NCBI RefSeq assembly: GCF_013414195.1
Contig: NZ_JAATTV010000009.1
Coordinates: 80,628 to 144,627, forward strand
Reading direction: 5' to 3'
From: Psychrobacter sp. BI730
GTDB lineage: Bacteria; Pseudomonadota; Gammaproteobacteria; Pseudomonadales; Moraxellaceae
DNA length: 64,000 nt
The notes under the pieces were generated by a model, which saw only the letters and a program-made list of their open reading frames with translations, searched no databases and was not told the DNA's origin. The translations under genes and the position numbers were made by a program. Below, piece by piece: positions 29,207-38,724 of this stretch (position 1 is the stretch's first letter; the number at the start of each line of letters is the position of its first letter).

Positions 29207-30394
29207 TTATTTGGTCTCGTTAAACAGCTCACGACCGACTAGCATACGGCGAATTTCACTGGTACCTGCGCCAATCTCATACAGCTTGGCATCGCGCCAG
29301 TAGCGACCAAGTGGATACTCGTTGGTATAGCCATTACCGCCAAATATTTGAATACCCTCGCCTGCCATCCATGTGGCTTTTTCGGCACACCATAGAATCA
29401 CACTGGCACAGTCTTTACGCACTTCTCGACTATGACCAGCACCGCGCGCGTCCAACATATCGAGGTTTTTACCCACGGTATATAGGAAGCTACGACCGGC
29501 TTGCAGTATGGTATACATGTCCGCAACTTTACCTTGGATAAGCTGAAACTCACCGATGGCTTGACCAAACTGCTTACGATCATGGATATAAGGCACAACA
29601 TTGTCCATCACTGCTTGCATGATACCAATAGGACCTGCAGCCAATACAGCGCGCTCGTAATCTAGGCCACTCATCAATACCTTAACGCCTTCATTGAGAC
29701 CGCCCAAGATATTTTCGCTTGGTACTTTTACATTATTAAAAGTCATCTCGCCAGTATGGCTGCCACGCATGCCGAGCTTGTCTAGCTTTTGTGCGGTACC
29801 AAAACCTTCCATACCTTTTTCAACGATAAAGGCCGTCATGCCTTTTACACCCATCTCAGGGTTGGTCTTGGCATAGACCACCATTACGTCAGCATCAGGA
29901 CCATTGGTGATCCACATTTTGCTACCGTTCAAAATATAGCTACCGTCTTTTTCTTCAGCTTTTAGCTTCATACTAACGACGTCTGAGCCAGCGCCTGTCT
30001 CACTCATTGCCAATGCACCGATGAATTCACCGCTGATTAGTTTCGGCAGATATTTCTGCTTTTGTTCTTCAGAACCATTACGTTTGATTTGGTTAATACA
30101 TAGATTAGAGTGTGCACCATAGCTAAGCGCTACCGATGCCGAAGCTCGGCTAATCTCTTCCATCGCGACCATATGGGCAACGTAGCCCATGTTGGAGCCG
30201 CCGTACTCTTCAGGAACGGTAATGCCATGTAGACCGAGGTCACCCATCTTCTGCCACAGATCCATTGGGAACTCATCACTGCTATCAATCTCAGCAGCAC
30301 GTGGAGCGATCTCGTTTGCTGCAAACTGCTGTACGACATCACGTAGGGCGTCGATATCTTCGCCAAGTTGAAAATTCAATCCAGGTAAACTCAT
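29207..30394 (-). CDS. liuA: Isovaleryl-CoA dehydrogenase
   Basis: A flavoprotein that oxidises isovaleryl-CoA to 3-methylcrotonyl-CoA in leucine breakdown and passes electrons to ETF. The 395 residues contain the acyl-CoA dehydrogenase signatures [13 protein letters not shown] and [22 protein letters not shown]. The helix-G sequence [10 protein letters not shown] places a Glu where isovaleryl-CoA dehydrogenases have their catalytic base, unlike short- and medium-chain enzymes. AAGGAA precedes the ATG. It is the last gene of the minus-strand cluster with mccB, hydratase, mccA and HMG-CoA lyase, which supports the specific function. Confidence 0.95.
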   Translation of the reverse strand: MSLPGLNFQLGEDIDALRDVVQQFAANEIAPRAAEIDSSDEFPMDLWQKMGDLGLHGITVPEEYGGSNMGYVAHMVAMEEISRASASVALSYGAHSNLCINQIKRNGSEEQKQKYLPKLISGEFIGALAMSETGAGSDVVSMKLKAEEKDGSYILNGSKMWITNGPDADVMVVYAKTNPEMGVKGMTAFIVEKGMEGFGTAQKLDKLGMRGSHTGEMTFNNVKVPSENILGGLNEGVKVLMSGLDYERAVLAAGPIGIMQAVMDNVVPYIHDRKQFGQAIGEFQLIQGKVADMYTILQAGRSFLYTVGKNLDMLDARGAGHSREVRKDCASVILWCAEKATWMAGEGIQIFGGNGYTNEYPLGRYWRDAKLYEIGAGTSEIRRMLVGRELFNETK

Positions 30395-30489
30395 AACTAT
30401 TCCTTGTATATAAATATTTTTAATATCTTGAATTTTAATCTGTTTTTTAAAGCCAATATAACTGTATTTTTGATACCGTTTTTAATGTC

Positions 30490-30594
30490 ATAGTCAATTT
30501 AATGTGAAAGTATGGCAAGGCAACCGAGTGTAGATGTATATCGAATACTTCAAACGAGGTTAACGCTGTCATACCTTCACAGTGCATTGACTAT
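30490..30594 (+). repeat. Dispersed ~105-bp intergenic repeat, copy 3
   Basis: Best-preserved ends of the family: left ATAGTCAATTTAATGTGAAA, right end reverse complement ATAGTCAATGCACTGTGAAG. The core has GGCAACCGAGTG and AACGAGGTTAACGCTGT. It fills the spacer between the HMG-CoA lyase and isovaleryl-CoA dehydrogenase genes, inside one putative transcript. Confidence 0.85.
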
Positions 30595-30599
30595 ACTAA

Positions 30600-31520
30600 T
30601 TAAGACTGGCGTTTATTAATGATGGCACGTGCCACATTTGAGCCATTCGGACGCTTTAAGAACGCACTGATACGCTCGCCTGCCACGACCAATTTTCCCA
30701 AATCGATACCTGTGCTAATACCCATGCCATGCAGCATATACACCACATCTTCAGTCGCGACATTGCCCGTTGCGCCTTTAGCATAAGGACAACCGCCCAA
30801 GCCAGCGACAGAGGTATCAAACTCACTCACACCCATCTGCAAGGCAGCCAAAGTATTGCTCAATGCTTGACCATAAGTATCATGAAAATGACCCGATAGC
30901 ATAGAGATATCGGCATACTCAAGTGCTGCCTGCAAGGCTCGTTGTACTTTGAGCGGTGTACCCACACCGATCGTATCGGCAATGCCAATCTGCTCTGAAC
31001 CGATCTCAATCAAACGCTTGGTGACATACGCTACTTGGCTAGGGTCAATCTCACCTTCATAAGGACAACCAACCGTACAAGAAATCACGCCACGTACTTT
31101 GATGCCTTGCGCTTTTGCCGCAGCAGCCACTGGCGCAAAACGTTCGATACTCTCATCAATACTACAGTTGATGTTTTTTTGACTAAAGGTTTCACTGGCT
31201 GAGCCAAAGATGACGATTTCATCAGGGCGATGTACGATGGCATTTTCAAATCCGCGCATATTGGGCACCAGTACCGAGTAGCAAACGTCCGTCTGCCGCG
31301 TCGGTGCTAGTGCGTCGAGCAACGCGCTGTTATCGCCCATTTGTGGCACCCACTTTGGCGAGACAAAACTGGTCGCCTCTAACTTCTTGACACCCGCCGC
31401 AATCAAATCATTGATAAGCGTTTGCTTAACCTCAGTCGGCACCGTCATGGATTCGTTTTGTAGTCCATCACGCGGACTGACATCAACGATGCTGACATGG
31501 CTTGGATACGAATGGCTCAT
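30600..31520 (-). CDS. mvaB: Hydroxymethylglutaryl-CoA lyase
   Basis: Cleaves 3-hydroxy-3-methylglutaryl-CoA to acetyl-CoA and acetoacetate, the last step of leucine catabolism. The 306-residue TIM-barrel protein shows the DRE-type start VSPRDGLQNE, the metal-site block GHFHDTYGQAL, and the lyase signature GLGGCPYAKGATGN with its active-site Cys. AAGGA lies before the ATG. It is co-directional with mccA (59-base gap). Confidence 0.95.
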   Translation of the reverse strand: MSHSYPSHVSIVDVSPRDGLQNESMTVPTEVKQTLINDLIAAGVKKLEATSFVSPKWVPQMGDNSALLDALAPTRQTDVCYSVLVPNMRGFENAIVHRPDEIVIFGSASETFSQKNINCSIDESIERFAPVAAAAKAQGIKVRGVISCTVGCPYEGEIDPSQVAYVTKRLIEIGSEQIGIADTIGVGTPLKVQRALQAALEYADISMLSGHFHDTYGQALSNTLAALQMGVSEFDTSVAGLGGCPYAKGATGNVATEDVVYMLHGMGISTGIDLGKLVVAGERISAFLKRPNGSNVARAIINKRQS

Positions 31521-31579
31521 ACTTGTCGTCCTTTTTGTTATTTGCCCTTTTATGAGACTTTTTTATTAGGCTTCGTCAG

Positions 31580-33679
31580 CTATGCGCTTTCGCTATCGAT
31601 GCGCAGTAGCTCATCACCATCAGCGACCAAGTCACCTGCTGCAAATAATAGCTCTGCTACCACACCATCTGTCGGTGCGGTAATCGTGTGTTCAATTTTC
31701 ATAGCTTCGATGACGGCAAGTGGTTCGCCTTTTTTCACAGTATCGCCAACAGCTACTTTGAATGCAACCACTTGTCCTGGCATTGGTGATTTCAAACTGC
31801 CAACTGCTGCTGTGTCTTCGCCCACATGTGCCATGATATCAATAAGCGTAATTTCATCACGTCCGCTATCTGTGAATACGTAGACTGTCTCGTTATTTAC
31901 CCAGCTTTGGGCACTGATACGTGCACCATCTAACCATAAAGTATGATTGTGCGTGTCACTGCTATCATAGCTGATCTGACCTTCATAAACCGTTTCGGTC
32001 TGAGCAGCCACATTGATATTGCTATCATCCTGCGTATTCGCGATTTTTTTACCAATGACGAGCGTAAAACTACTGAGATTATCGCCGCCTTTTTTGCTAT
32101 CAGTACAACTCGCATTATGCCAATTACTGATACGAGCGCTATAAGCCTGCTCATCATAAGCCAAGCTAAATGAACGAGCATAATCGCTGTAAGCACGGAA
32201 ACCCGTTGGCTTGCTAAATGGATCTGAGCTCTCCGTGGTCGCTTCGCTCGCAAGCTTCTGAGCAATAGCAGTCACCACAAGCGTCGATAATCCAAGCGGA
32301 TGCTGATCAAAAAGCTTATCCTGCTCACGTTCTATCAATGCCGTATCAAGATTGGCGTTGCTAAATGAATCGGTATTTAAAATATAACGCAAAAATGCCA
32401 CGTTATTTGGCAGACCAACGATACGAGTCTGTGCCAATGCATGGTCTAGTCTCGCCAACGCTTGCTCGCGCGTAGGAGCATGCACGATAAGCTTGGCAAT
32501 CATAGAGTCGTAAAAAGGACTGATCACATCACCCTCACGTACGCCATCGTCGATACGCACATCGGTAATGTTAAAGGTACTATGCTCAGGCTTTTGATAA
32601 GTGAATAAAGTTCCTGTCGCTGGCAAGAAATTATTGTCAGGGTTTTCGGCACAGATACGCGCCTCAATAGCATGACCATTGATAACCAGATCGTCTTGCG
32701 TTTTTGGCAATGGCTGACCCGCAGCAACCAACAGCTGCCACTCGACCAAATCGACACCCGTAATGGCCTCACTAACTGGATGCTCAACTTGCAAGCGCGT
32801 GTTCATTTCCATGAAATAAAAATTCATAGAGTCTTCACGCTGCTCAACGATGAATTCAACCGTACCTGCACCCACGTAATCAACCGCACGTGCTGCTTCG
32901 ATTGCCGCTGTGCCCATCGCTTCACGCATGGCAGTATCAACACCGGGCGCTGGCGCTTCTTCTAGTACTTTTTGATGGCGACGCTGTACTGAGCAATCAC
33001 GCTCAAACAGGTGCACATAATTACCATGCGTATCACCGAATACTTGGATTTCGATATGACGTGGTTTTAGCGCGTATTTTTCAACCAATACCTGATCATT
33101 GCCAAAACTGGTAATCGCTTCTCGGCGACAGGAGTCTAGCAGGTCAATAAAATCGCTGCTTTTTTCAACGATACGCATACCTTTACCACCGCCACCTGCA
33201 CTCGCTTTAATCAAGACAGGATAGCCAATACTATCGGCCTGCTGCTGCAAAAACTGTGCATTTTGGTTGTCACCATGATAACCGGGGATCAGCGGCACGC
33301 CAGCCGACTCCATCAAGCGCTTAGACTCAGACTTACCGCCCATAGCGCGAATAGCATCTGCCGATGGGCCAATAAATACCAAGCCAGCATCTTGGCAAGC
33401 CTGTGCAAAATCAGCATTTTCACTTAAAAACCCATATCCTGGATGAATCGCTTGGGCGCCCGTCTCAAGCGCTATCGCAATAATAGCATCGCCTTTTAGA
33501 TAACTGTCTTTCGGTGCCGAACCGCCTAAATAGATAGCTTCATCACAGACAGCCACATGTTTGGCCTCACGATCCGCATCGGAGTAAACAGCAACGGTAC
33601 TGACGCCAAGACGCTTAGCAGTCGCGGCCACTCGGCAAGCAATTTCACCACGGTTGGCGATTAGAATTTTAGAAAACAT
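31580..33679 (-). CDS. liuD: Methylcrotonyl-CoA carboxylase, biotin-carrying alpha subunit
   Basis: Carboxylates its own biotin with bicarbonate and ATP and, with the beta subunit at 34732, converts 3-methylcrotonyl-CoA to 3-methylglutaconyl-CoA. The 699 residues comprise an ATP-grasp biotin carboxylase (about 1-450; KASAGGGGKGMR glycine loop, FMEMNTRLQVEHPV), a linking region, and a C-terminal biotinyl domain with the modified lysine K661 in EAMKIEH. The cluster context and the separate carboxyltransferase subunit distinguish it from acetyl-CoA carboxylase AccC and from pyruvate carboxylase. Biotin would be attached by BirA (27306). Confidence 0.95.
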   Translation of the reverse strand: MFSKILIANRGEIACRVAATAKRLGVSTVAVYSDADREAKHVAVCDEAIYLGGSAPKDSYLKGDAIIAIALETGAQAIHPGYGFLSENADFAQACQDAGLVFIGPSADAIRAMGGKSESKRLMESAGVPLIPGYHGDNQNAQFLQQQADSIGYPVLIKASAGGGGKGMRIVEKSSDFIDLLDSCRREAITSFGNDQVLVEKYALKPRHIEIQVFGDTHGNYVHLFERDCSVQRRHQKVLEEAPAPGVDTAMREAMGTAAIEAARAVDYVGAGTVEFIVEQREDSMNFYFMEMNTRLQVEHPVSEAITGVDLVEWQLLVAAGQPLPKTQDDLVINGHAIEARICAENPDNNFLPATGTLFTYQKPEHSTFNITDVRIDDGVREGDVISPFYDSMIAKLIVHAPTREQALARLDHALAQTRIVGLPNNVAFLRYILNTDSFSNANLDTALIEREQDKLFDQHPLGLSTLVVTAIAQKLASEATTESSDPFSKPTGFRAYSDYARSFSLAYDEQAYSARISNWHNASCTDSKKGGDNLSSFTLVIGKKIANTQDDSNINVAAQTETVYEGQISYDSSDTHNHTLWLDGARISAQSWVNNETVYVFTDSGRDEITLIDIMAHVGEDTAAVGSLKSPMPGQVVAFKVAVGDTVKKGEPLAVIEAMKIEHTITAPTDGVVAELLFAAGDLVADGDELLRIDSESA

Positions 33680-33756
33680 AACTATCCCTGTGTCTTGTCG
33701 TTATTATTTGACGTCTTGTCTATTTACCCATTTGCCTATCATTGTTCTGCTACTAG

Positions 33757-34566
33757 TTAGTCTGCCATTAGCCAATCAGGTTTACGCTTTTGCAAAAAGG
33801 CTTGCACGCCCTCTTTGCCTTGCTTTGATGAGCGGATATCAGCGATACCTTTGACCGTGTCAGCAATCAGCTCATCTGTAATAGGCGCACCCGCGACATC
33901 GTGTAATAGCTGTTTGCAGGTTTTTACCGCATCAGGGCTATTTTTGACGACCTTATTACAGAATGCAGCCACTTCATCGGCCAGCCCTTCTTCGCTAACA
34001 CGCTCATGGATAAAACCAAGCTGACGTGCCTTTTTGGCATCAAATACTTCAGCACTTAAGAAATAACGCTGCGATGCTCTAGCACCTAGCGCTCGGATAA
34101 CATAAGGACTGATAGTGGCAGGGGCCAAGCCCAAACGCACTTCACTGAGGCAGAAATTAGCAATTTTGACCGCAATGGCTACGTCGCAAGCAGCGACTAG
34201 ACCCATGCCACCTGCGTATACATCGCCTTGAATAGCCGCGACTGTTGGCTTAGGGCATTCATAAATAGTCTTAAGCATTTGCGCCAATTTATCAGCATCC
34301 GCTAGATTCTCTTCATAGCTATAATCTGCCATGGCACGCATCCAATTGAGGTCAGCGCCTGCACAAAAAGCCTTGCCAGCAGCGGCTAGCACAATGACAC
34401 GTACCTCATCATCAGCACCAAGCGTATTGAACGCATCGGTTAGCTCAGCAATCATTTCATCATTAAAAGCATTACGTATCTCAGGACGATTTAAGGTCAC
34501 TGTCGCCACGTGCTGCTCGACGTTAACCAATAGGCTTTTATAATTTTTATTACTGTCTTTTTGCAT
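33757..34566 (-). CDS. liuC: Methylglutaconyl-CoA hydratase (enoyl-CoA hydratase family)
   Basis: Adds water to 3-methylglutaconyl-CoA to give HMG-CoA, linking the carboxylase to HMG-CoA lyase. From ATG 34566 it has 269 residues; this start has a purine-rich site (AGAGAAAG) just upstream, while the longer frame begins only at TTG. Crotonase-fold signatures seen are TLNRPEIRNAFNDEM, AFCAGADLNWM (oxyanion hole) and AIQGDVYAGGMGLVAACDVAIA. Function within the crotonase family is assigned from the cluster. The upstream spacer contains a dispersed repeat copy. Confidence 0.92.
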   Translation of the reverse strand: MQKDSNKNYKSLLVNVEQHVATVTLNRPEIRNAFNDEMIAELTDAFNTLGADDEVRVIVLAAAGKAFCAGADLNWMRAMADYSYEENLADADKLAQMLKTIYECPKPTVAAIQGDVYAGGMGLVAACDVAIAVKIANFCLSEVRLGLAPATISPYVIRALGARASQRYFLSAEVFDAKKARQLGFIHERVSEEGLADEVAAFCNKVVKNSPDAVKTCKQLLHDVAGAPITDELIADTVKGIADIRSSKQGKEGVQAFLQKRKPDWLMAD

Positions 34567-34610
34567 AACTTTCTCTATATTTTTTATGTAAATACTCAAA
34601 CAAACTCTTG

Positions 34611-34721
34611 GTCAATCCATAATAATGTTAATACAAAGAAACCAAGTGCAAAGACTAAGCGTAGATGTACAAATCGTACTTTAAATGAGGTTAACGCAGT
34701 AGTCGCTTATTATGGGGAGAC
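34611..34721 (+). repeat. Dispersed ~105-bp intergenic repeat, copy 4
   Basis: Left end GTCAATCCATAATAATG, right end reverse complement GTCTCCCCATAATAAGC. The core has AACCAAGTGCA, then GTAGATGTACAAATCGTAC and AATGAGGTTAACGCAGT. It lies between mccB and the hydratase gene; its right end is 11 bases from the mccB stop. Confidence 0.75.
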
Positions 34722-34731
34722 TTTAGAACGC

Positions 34732-36342
34732 TTACATTCTAAAGACACCAAATTTCGTCTCTTCAATCGGCGCGTTATAAGCCGCACTTAATCCTAACGC
34801 CAATACATTGCGCGTATCAGCAGGGTCAATCACGCCATCGTCCCACATGCGCGCGGTAGCATAATACGGATGACCTTGCTCTTCATACATTTCACGAATC
34901 GGCGCTTTAAATGCGGCTTCGTCTTCGTCGCTCCACGCTTCACCTTTGCGATCAAAGTTATCACGTTTGACCGTTGCCAGTACTGACGCTGCTTGCTCAC
35001 CGCCCATGACAGAGATACGCGCATTTGGCCACATCCATAAGAAACGCGGGCTGTAAGCGCGGCCACACATACCGTAATTACCAGCGCCGAACGAACCACC
35101 GACGATAACCGTGAACTTTGGCACTTTTGCATTAGCCACTGCCATTACCATTTTGGCGCCATGACGAGCGATACCTTCATTCTCGTATTTGCGGCCAACC
35201 ATAAAGCCTGTGATGTTTTGCAGGAATACTAATGGGATTTTGCGCTTACAGCATAGCTCGATGAAGTGCGTACCTTTTTGCGCTGACTCACTGAACAAGA
35301 TACCGTTATTGGCAATAATACCAACAGGCATCCCTTCGATATGAGCAAATCCACAGACCAGCGTCGTACCAAAGCGTGCTTTAAACTCATCAAAGGCACT
35401 GTCATCAACGATACGCGCGATGATTTCTCTGATATCAAATGGCTTGCGCTTGTCCGTTGGAATCACACCGTATAGCTCTTTGGCGTCATAACGCGGCGGA
35501 CGCGATGTGATTTGATTAGGAATGTTTTTTGCAGGGCGATTTAGATGGCTGACGATATTACGGGCAATTGATAGTGCATGCGTATCGTTTTGCGCTAGAT
35601 GATCGACCACGCCCGACAGTCGGGTATGTACATCACCACCGCCCAAGTCTTCTGCCGTGACCTCTTCACCCGTCGCTGCTTTGACTAGTGGTGGACCACC
35701 CAAAAATATCGTACCTTGCTCTTTGACGATAATAGACTCATCACTCATGGCAGGAACATAAGCACCACCAGCCGTACAGCTACCCATAACCACAGCTATC
35801 TGCGGAATACCTGCTGCACTCAGATTTGCTTGATTAAAAAAGATACGGCCGAAATGTTCTTTATCCGGGAACACATCATCTTGGTTCGGTAGGTTTGCAC
35901 CACCTGAATCAACCAGATAAACGCACGGTAGATGATTTTCTTGAGCAATTTCTTGGGCTCGTAGGTGTTTTTTGACCGTCATTGGGTAGTATGTGCCGCC
36001 TTTTACCGTGGCATCATTACAGACAATCATACACTCGATACCATTGATACGGCCGATACCTGCAATCACGCCAGCAGCCGGAATCTCTTCGCCATACATA
36101 TTATGTGCAGCCATCGGTGCCACTTCTAGGAACGGCGTGCCTACATCCAATAAACGCTCGACGCGCTCACGTGGTAACAGCTTACCACGCGCTAGATGCT
36201 TGGCTCGTGCGCGCTCTGAGCCACCTTGGGCAACTTTACGCAAGTGTACATACAGGTCATCGACTATCTCTTGCATAGCGGCACTGTTTTGCTGAAAATC
36301 GCTTGAGTTTGGACTCAGTTTACTGGTTATGATAGCGCTCAT
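34732..36342 (-). CDS. liuB: Methylcrotonyl-CoA carboxylase, carboxyltransferase beta subunit
   Basis: Transfers carboxyl from the biotin of MccA to 3-methylcrotonyl-CoA. The 536 residues (from ATG 36342, with AAGGG six bases upstream; an ATG eight codons earlier has no such site) match the usual MccB length. The carboxyltransferase fold shows [35 protein letters not shown], and the C-terminal [24 protein letters not shown] with [20 protein letters not shown]. The last two blocks are characteristic of MccB and distinguish it from propionyl-CoA carboxylase. It is the second gene of the cluster. Confidence 0.95.
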   Translation of the reverse strand: MSAIITSKLSPNSSDFQQNSAAMQEIVDDLYVHLRKVAQGGSERARAKHLARGKLLPRERVERLLDVGTPFLEVAPMAAHNMYGEEIPAAGVIAGIGRINGIECMIVCNDATVKGGTYYPMTVKKHLRAQEIAQENHLPCVYLVDSGGANLPNQDDVFPDKEHFGRIFFNQANLSAAGIPQIAVVMGSCTAGGAYVPAMSDESIIVKEQGTIFLGGPPLVKAATGEEVTAEDLGGGDVHTRLSGVVDHLAQNDTHALSIARNIVSHLNRPAKNIPNQITSRPPRYDAKELYGVIPTDKRKPFDIREIIARIVDDSAFDEFKARFGTTLVCGFAHIEGMPVGIIANNGILFSESAQKGTHFIELCCKRKIPLVFLQNITGFMVGRKYENEGIARHGAKMVMAVANAKVPKFTVIVGGSFGAGNYGMCGRAYSPRFLWMWPNARISVMGGEQAASVLATVKRDNFDRKGEAWSDEDEAAFKAPIREMYEEQGHPYYATARMWDDGVIDPADTRNVLALGLSAAYNAPIEETKFGVFRM

Positions 36343-36431
36343 GATATCCCTTTTTTTCTTATACATAGATACGTAGATGTGAGTAGCTTTTTATATAAAT
36401 GATACTAACTACTATTTTTAAGCATTGCTCA

Positions 36432-36540
36432 CATATAGTCGATTCAATTTAAAAGTAGTACAAGGCAACCGAGTGCAGATGTATGTGTGATACTTCAAGC
36501 GAGGTTAACGCTGTAATACTTTTATAGTGAAATGAATATG
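36432..36540 (+). repeat. Dispersed ~105-bp intergenic repeat, copy 5
   Basis: Core blocks AAGGCAACCGAGTGCAGATG and GATACTTCAAGCGAGG/TTAACGCTGTAATAC. The ends are imperfect inverted repeats (left CATATAGTCGATTCAATTT, right reverse complement CATATTCATTTCACTATAA). It lies between the acyl-CoA synthetase gene and mccB. Confidence 0.85.
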
Positions 36541-36578
36541 GTTAGTCTTTTGTTTTTTAGAGCAGATAAGTAAGCTTG

Positions 36579-38354
36579 CTACAAACCCAACTCTTCTTTC
36601 ATTTGCTCAATGATTTTATATTTTTGAATTTTTCCAGTGATGGTCATTGGATATTCAGTCACAAAGCGATAGTAAGTCGGCACTTTATAGTGAGCGATAT
36701 GCTCACTACAGAACTCGCGTACTTCCTGTTCAGTCAAGCAGCCAGGCTCTTTCGGAATAATCCACGCTGCCAGCACTTCACCATAACGCTCATCTGGTAT
36801 ACCCACGATTTGCACATCACGAATCTTAGGATGACGATAGAGATAATTTTCAATTTCTACTGGATAGATATTTTCGCCGCCGCGAATCACCATATCTTTA
36901 CTACGGCCGACGATTTTTACGTAGCCGTCTTCGTCCATTGTGGCCAAGTCACCCGTATGCATCCAACCATCTTGAATCGCCTCACGCGTTTTAAAGCGGC
37001 TGCCCCAATAGCCTTTCATCACGGAATAGCCTCGTGTAAGCAACTCACCCGTCTCACCCAACGGGACAATTTCACCTGTTTCTGTATCGACGACTTTGAC
37101 CTCAAGCGCAGGCTGTACCAGTCCTACTGTCGAGACTTGTTTATCAAGTGGCGTGTGCTCATTGGTCTGGCAAGATACAGGACTGGTCTCTGTCATACCA
37201 TAGGCAATAGTAACTTCGCTCATGTGCATCTTATCGATGACGCGGCGCATAACCTCAATCGGACAGCTAGACCCAGCCATGATACCCGTGCGCAAGGTCG
37301 ATAAATCAAAGTTTTCAAACTCAGGATGGTCAAGCTCAGCGATAAACATCGTTGGCACGCCGTGCAGACCTGTACACTTTTCTTCTTCGACTGCCTGCAA
37401 TACGGTCAATGGCTCAAAGCCGTCGTTTGGATATACGATACAACCGCCATGCGTGAGAATCGCTAGATTACCAAGCACCATACCAAAGCAATGGTACAGA
37501 GGTACTGGAATACACAGTCTGTCCTCTTCAGTGAGGTTCATGGCTTCACCGATAAAGTAGCCATTATTTAAGATATTACGATGGCTTAAGGTTGCACCTT
37601 TTGGTGTACCTGTCGTACCACTGGTGAACTGTACATTGATAGCATCGGTGTTTTTAAGCTGAGCTTGACGCTCAGCAACACGCGGATCGTTGGCATCGCC
37701 CTCGCTCATCCACGCAGAGAACTTTTGCATAAAACCGAAGGTCTCATCCGACTCTGGCTCATCAATCCAGATGATGCGTTCAATCGTCGGAATCTCAACC
37801 AAATCAAGCTGAGTGTAATCTTTATGGTAAATTTCAGGACATAGCTCACGGATTAAACTTGCGTAATCACTGGTTTTGAAATGACGCATAAGCACGAGCG
37901 CTGAGCAGCCCAATTTATTTAAGGCATATTGCAACTCAAAAGTACGGTAGGCAGGATTGATATTAACGAGGATGACGCCGACTTTTGCCGTGGCCAACTG
38001 CATGAGTAACCATTCAGCATTGTTGTGCGACCATATACCGATACGATCACCAATCTCTAATCCCATCTCAATCATACTACTGGCTAGCTGATTCACTTGC
38101 TGCTGTAGCTCACGATATGTCCAACGGATATTTTGATGGCGGACGACCAGTGCTTCGCGCTCAGGATATTTGGAAACAATAGCATCAAAAAAGTCACCGA
38201 TTGTCGCTTCAATCAGCGGTACATCAGGACCTTTATCATAGCTTTGAGTAAGTGGTGCATTGGCTGAGCGTGCGCCCATATTGATACTAGGAATATTGTT
38301 TAAAATAGTATCGAAGTCAACGCGAGTCGAATCGAAATCAGGAGTTTGAGTCAT
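36579..38354 (-). CDS. AMP-binding acyl-CoA synthetase of the leucine/isovalerate cluster
   Basis: Activates a carboxylic acid to its CoA thioester through an acyl-adenylate. From ATG 38354 (AAAGGA upstream) it has 591 residues; a longer frame has no ribosome-binding site. Motifs are [19 protein letters not shown] (P-loop-like), [29 protein letters not shown] and the C-terminal GKIQKYKI containing the adenylation lysine. It resembles medium- and branched-chain fatty acyl-CoA synthetases. As first gene of the leu-catabolic cluster it plausibly activates isovalerate or a related branched acid, but the substrate is not proved. No LiuR-type MerR regulator is present next to the cluster. Confidence 0.88.
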   Translation of the reverse strand: MTQTPDFDSTRVDFDTILNNIPSINMGARSANAPLTQSYDKGPDVPLIEATIGDFFDAIVSKYPEREALVVRHQNIRWTYRELQQQVNQLASSMIEMGLEIGDRIGIWSHNNAEWLLMQLATAKVGVILVNINPAYRTFELQYALNKLGCSALVLMRHFKTSDYASLIRELCPEIYHKDYTQLDLVEIPTIERIIWIDEPESDETFGFMQKFSAWMSEGDANDPRVAERQAQLKNTDAINVQFTSGTTGTPKGATLSHRNILNNGYFIGEAMNLTEEDRLCIPVPLYHCFGMVLGNLAILTHGGCIVYPNDGFEPLTVLQAVEEEKCTGLHGVPTMFIAELDHPEFENFDLSTLRTGIMAGSSCPIEVMRRVIDKMHMSEVTIAYGMTETSPVSCQTNEHTPLDKQVSTVGLVQPALEVKVVDTETGEIVPLGETGELLTRGYSVMKGYWGSRFKTREAIQDGWMHTGDLATMDEDGYVKIVGRSKDMVIRGGENIYPVEIENYLYRHPKIRDVQIVGIPDERYGEVLAAWIIPKEPGCLTEQEVREFCSEHIAHYKVPTYYRFVTEYPMTITGKIQKYKIIEQMKEELGL

Positions 38355-38724
38355 AACGAGTCCTTTCGTTTTACTTTTTATAGTATTTATAAATAGCACT
38401 TATTAATAGCCTGCGTGCAAACCTTCTTCCTTGGGCAGGTCTTACATAGCATTCAGCTACTATAACGCCATCAATGAAAGCCTGTCAATAATATCAATAC
38501 ATTATGTATCATTTAATTGGATAATCTGCCTTTCTACTTAGTAAAAAGTAACATAGAATCATGGCAAATATTTGACATAAAAAAGCCAGCCACATCATAA
38601 GGAATGGGCTGGCTTAATTATCAACACTGTCGTTTATCTAAATTGTCTGGAAAGCATCTAATAAAGGACATCACTTATAGATGATGTGCTTTTATTAGTT
38701 TTTCTAAAGACGGTACTGCAATCG
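38355..38724. other. Spacer between the acyl-CoA synthetase gene and the rubredoxin reductase gene
   Basis: About 370 bases. It should hold the promoter of the leucine cluster (right-to-left reading). It also contains two hairpins near 38581-38615 and 38663-38693 that would serve the rubredoxin reductase gene. No additional coding frame was supported. Confidence 0.5.
38581..38615 (-). terminator. Terminator downstream of the rubredoxin reductase gene
   Basis: Stem AAGCCAGCC/GGCTGGCTT followed on the minus strand by six T residues. A weaker hairpin (GGACATCA/TGATGTGC) lies closer to the gene at 38663-38693. Confidence 0.75.

Noticed and set aside
36576..37304. Long open frame (242 codons) on the plus strand inside the acyl-CoA synthetase gene
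   Set aside because: Fully antisense to a gene with clear family motifs; its residue composition is that of a shadow frame (His, Arg, Ile and Thr rich) without domains.
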